This document shows, one piece after another, positions 62,057 to 64,000 of a stretch of DNA of 64,000 bases (position 1 is the stretch's first letter; the number at the start of each line of letters is the position of its first letter). Origin of the DNA: Actinophytocola sp963840275 (GTDB lineage Bacteria; Actinomycetota; Actinomycetes; Mycobacteriales; Pseudonocardiaceae); the NCBI GenBank assembly GCA_963840275.1, contig CAWIYK010000010.1, forward strand, positions 124,001-188,000. Reading direction: 5' to 3'. A model generated the notes under the pieces. It did not search any database. It saw nothing but the letters and a program-made list of their open reading frames with translations, and was not told the origin of the DNA. Made by a program: the position numbers and the translations under genes.

Positions 62057-62668
62057 CGCTTCGTCGGCTCGTCCTGTGGCGCCACGGCGAGACCGACTAC
62101 AACGCGTCCGGCCGCATGCAGGGGCAGCTGGACTCGGTCCTCACCGATGTGGGGCGCAACCAGGCCAGGTTCGCGGTGCCCGCGCTCGCCCGGTTCTCCC
62201 CGGACATCGTCGTGGCCTCCGACCTGCGCCGCGCCACCGACACGGCCACCGTCTTCACCGACGCCACCGGTGTGCCGCTGCGGTTCGACAAGCGCCTGAG
62301 GGAGACCAATCTCGGTCTGTGGCAGGGCATGACCGAGCGCTCAGGTCGACGAGCAGTGGCCGGGCGCCCGGCAGGTGTGGCAGACCGACCCGACGTGGAC
62401 CCCGCCCGGCGGCGAGGCGCGGGTCGAGGTCGCCGCCCGCGCCTATGAAGTGGTCGCCGACCTCGACGAGACCAAAGACGACACCGCGGTCCTGTGTGCA
62501 CACGGCGGGTTGATCACGGCCCTGACCGGCTATCTGCTCGAGCTGCCGGTCACCGTCTGGGCGAAGCTGGGCGGCATCGGCAACTGCCACTGGGTGGTGT
62601 TCGCTCGCCGCGGTTCGAGCGGCCTGGCCTGGCGTTTGATGGTGTACAACGCCGGGATCACCGGCTGA
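62053..62668 (+). pseudogene. Histidine-phosphatase (glucosyl-3-phosphoglycerate phosphatase-like), frameshifted
   Basis: The first frame (GTG 62053) encodes RLVLWRHGETDYNASGRMQG, with the catalytic RHG, and runs to GLWQGMTE. The second frame continues AQVDEQWPGARQVWQTDP and the C-terminal LCAHGGLITALTGYL to the stop at 62668. A single extra base at about 62338 explains the break; removing it gives 205 codons, the expected length. The protein corresponds to Rv2419c (GpgP), which acts in methylglucose lipopolysaccharide synthesis. Given its conserved operon, a sequence error is more likely than true loss. Confidence 0.85.
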
Positions 62669-62673
62669 GCCAC

Positions 62674-63393
62674 ATGCCGACCCTGTTGATGTTCGGGGAC
62701 TCGCTGAGCTTCCACGGACCGGAAGGGCCCCACCCCGCCGACGACGAACGGCTGTGGCCGAACCGTGCGGCGGCCGCGCTCGACGGCCACACCGAACTGT
62801 TCGCCGGCCTGGGCTGGACCGCGCGGGACGCGTTCTGGGCACTCGCGGGCGACCCGAGGGTGTGGGCGCAGCTTCCCAAGGCCGACGCGCTGGTCCTGGC
62901 GGTCGGCAGCATGGACACCCTGCCGTCGCCGCTGCCGACCTACCTGCGGGAAGGGCTGCGCTACCTGCGCCCCGACCCGCTGCGGCGCTGGGTCCGGGAG
63001 CGGTACCTCACCGCCCAGCCGTGGTTGGCCAGGGCGACGCGCGGCCGTCCGGTGGCGTTGCCACCGGCGCTGACCGTCAGTTATCTGGACCGCCTGCTCG
63101 GCTCGATCCGCGCGCTGCGTCCCGACCTGCCCGCCGTGGGCGTGCTGCCGCCGGTGCACGTGGCCAGCTCCTACGGGCTCGTGCACACCGGTTGGGCGGC
63201 CGCCACCACCGCGCTGCGGGCGTGGGGCGACCGTGCCGGGGTGCCGCTGCTCGACCTCACCGCGCTGGTTGGGGACCACGTGCGTGGCGGGCGGGGCAAC
63301 CCGGACGGCATCCACTGGGGCTGGGAAGCACACGACCTGGTGGGCAAGGCCCTCGCCGACGAGATCGGCGCGCTGCTCGGCCGGCCGCGATGA
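62674..63393 (+). CDS. octT: SGNH hydrolase / octanoyltransferase (OctT-like)
   Basis: This is a 239-residue SGNH protein. The nucleophile lies in MFGDSLSFHG (Ser10). The C-terminal DGIHWGWEAH (Asp about 211, His about 214) completes the triad. It corresponds to Rv2418c, the diglucosylglycerate octanoyltransferase of the methylglucose lipopolysaccharide pathway. The adjacent phosphatase supports that role. An ATG five bases after the phosphatase stop starts it. Confidence 0.85.
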   Translation: MPTLLMFGDSLSFHGPEGPHPADDERLWPNRAAAALDGHTELFAGLGWTARDAFWALAGDPRVWAQLPKADALVLAVGSMDTLPSPLPTYLREGLRYLRPDPLRRWVRERYLTAQPWLARATRGRPVALPPALTVSYLDRLLGSIRALRPDLPAVGVLPPVHVASSYGLVHTGWAAATTALRAWGDRAGVPLLDLTALVGDHVRGGRGNPDGIHWGWEAHDLVGKALADEIGALLGRPR

Positions 63394-63430
63394 CGCCCAT
63401 TTCGGTCCTGAGCACGTAGGCTCTGCGACC

Positions 63431-64000
63431 GTGCCGGTCGCCGTGGTCACCGATTCCAGCGCGTACCTGCCGGACGGTTTCGCCGCCCGGCACGCGGTGC
63501 ATGTCGTGCCGCTGCACGTCCTGATCGACGACCGGTCCGGGTTGGACGGAGTCGACATCGGCCCGGCCGAGGTGGCCGCCGCGCTCGCCGGACGACACAC
63601 GGTGACGACATCGCGACCCAACCCGGACGAGTTCGTCCGCACCTACCGGCGGCTGCTCGACGACGGCGCCGACGGCATCGTTTCGGTACATCTGTCCCGC
63701 GAACTGTCCGGCACCTGGGAGTCGGCCCGGCTGGCCGCACAGGAGATCGGCGTGGACCGGGTGCGGGTCGTCGACTCCCGCACGGCCGTGATGGGTCTCG
63801 GGTTCTCGGTGCTGCGTGCCGCTACGGCGGCGATCGGCGGCGAGTCGGGTGCCGAGGTGGAGAACGCGGCCGTCGCGGCCGCGTCGCGCACCACGACCTT
63901 CTTCGTGCTCGAGACGCTCGAGTACCTGCGGCGGGGCGGACGGATCGGGTCCGCGGCCGCGTTCCTCGGCACCGCGCTCGCGGTCAAGCCGGTGCTGCAC
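63431..64000 (+). CDS. DegV-family fatty-acid-binding protein (3' end outside window)
   Basis: The first 190 residues, running off the window, start VPVAVVTDSSAYLPDGFAAR and include TTSRPNPDEF and SVHLSRELSGTWESAR. The hallmark YLRRGGRIG lies near the end. DegV proteins bind one fatty acid for the FakA kinase or related use. It corresponds to Rv2417c and continues the conserved order. Confidence 0.93.
   Translation, partial: MPVAVVTDSSAYLPDGFAARHAVHVVPLHVLIDDRSGLDGVDIGPAEVAAALAGRHTVTTSRPNPDEFVRTYRRLLDDGADGIVSVHLSRELSGTWESARLAAQEIGVDRVRVVDSRTAVMGLGFSVLRAATAAIGGESGAEVENAAVAAASRTTTFFVLETLEYLRRGGRIGSAAAFLGTALAVKPVLH

Overview
The window is about 70% G+C and reads as chromosome from a mycothiol-using actinobacterium, most likely of the Pseudonocardiaceae type. 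From memory of the Mycobacterium tuberculosis map, its backbone follows Rv2476c to Rv2417c in the same relative order. That order is NAD-glutamate dehydrogenase, thioesterase, alpha-glucosidase, trHbO, HNH protein, pepN, DsbA-like protein, rpiB, Fpg/Nei, trigger factor, clpP1P2, clpX, valS, folC, ndk, rne, rplU-rpmA-obg-proB, nadD, rsfS, phosphoglycerate-type phosphatase, OctT-like acyltransferase and DegV. The genus cannot be fixed from the sequence alone.

Layout. 1-18.3 kb is mostly conserved metabolism and stress genes. It also holds a small reverse-strand gene (8264-8464) whose product is almost entirely a seven-fold hexapeptide repeat. 18.4-25.0 kb is accessory: acetyltransferases, a thioesterase/SDR pair, several decayed genes (a restriction-type nuclease, an alpha/beta hydrolase and a HAD phosphatase N-terminus), then a GntR-centred divergent locus with two matching operators, two paralogous small proteins and a frameshifted Cys-rich protein. 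This stretch ends at the 3' side of a tRNA-Gly. 25.2-29.7 kb holds tRNA-Pro, tig and the Clp protease genes. 29.7-35.3 kb is mixed (RBBP9-type hydrolase, fdhD, ArsR-type regulator, phytoene-desaturase-like oxidoreductase, mycoredoxin). 35.5-45.8 kb carries valS-folC-DUF4233-ndk, an ABC exporter and a radical-SAM protein. 45.8-55.0 kb has a subtilase placed between the two radical-SAM-linked genes, then RNase E/G, L21, L27, Obg and ProB. 55-61 kb is a second accessory block (pyrimidine-rich gene desert, TetR with a FAD monooxygenase, RecQ-like helicase). 61-64 kb resumes the conserved nadD-rsfS-phosphatase-octT-degV order.

Working relations. tig, clpP1P2 and clpX form a protein-folding and degradation block. 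rne-rplU-rpmA-obg is the RNA-processing and ribosome-assembly block. The phosphatase and octT are neighbours in methylglucose lipopolysaccharide precursor synthesis. Several proteins (DsbA-like, mycoredoxin, trHbO) belong to redox or oxidative-stress handling.

Caution. Three otherwise well-conserved genes (the aldehyde dehydrogenase at 13133, the Cys-rich gene at 24386 and the phosphatase at 62053) are each broken by what looks like a single-base indel. At least the phosphatase is more likely a sequence error than a real loss.
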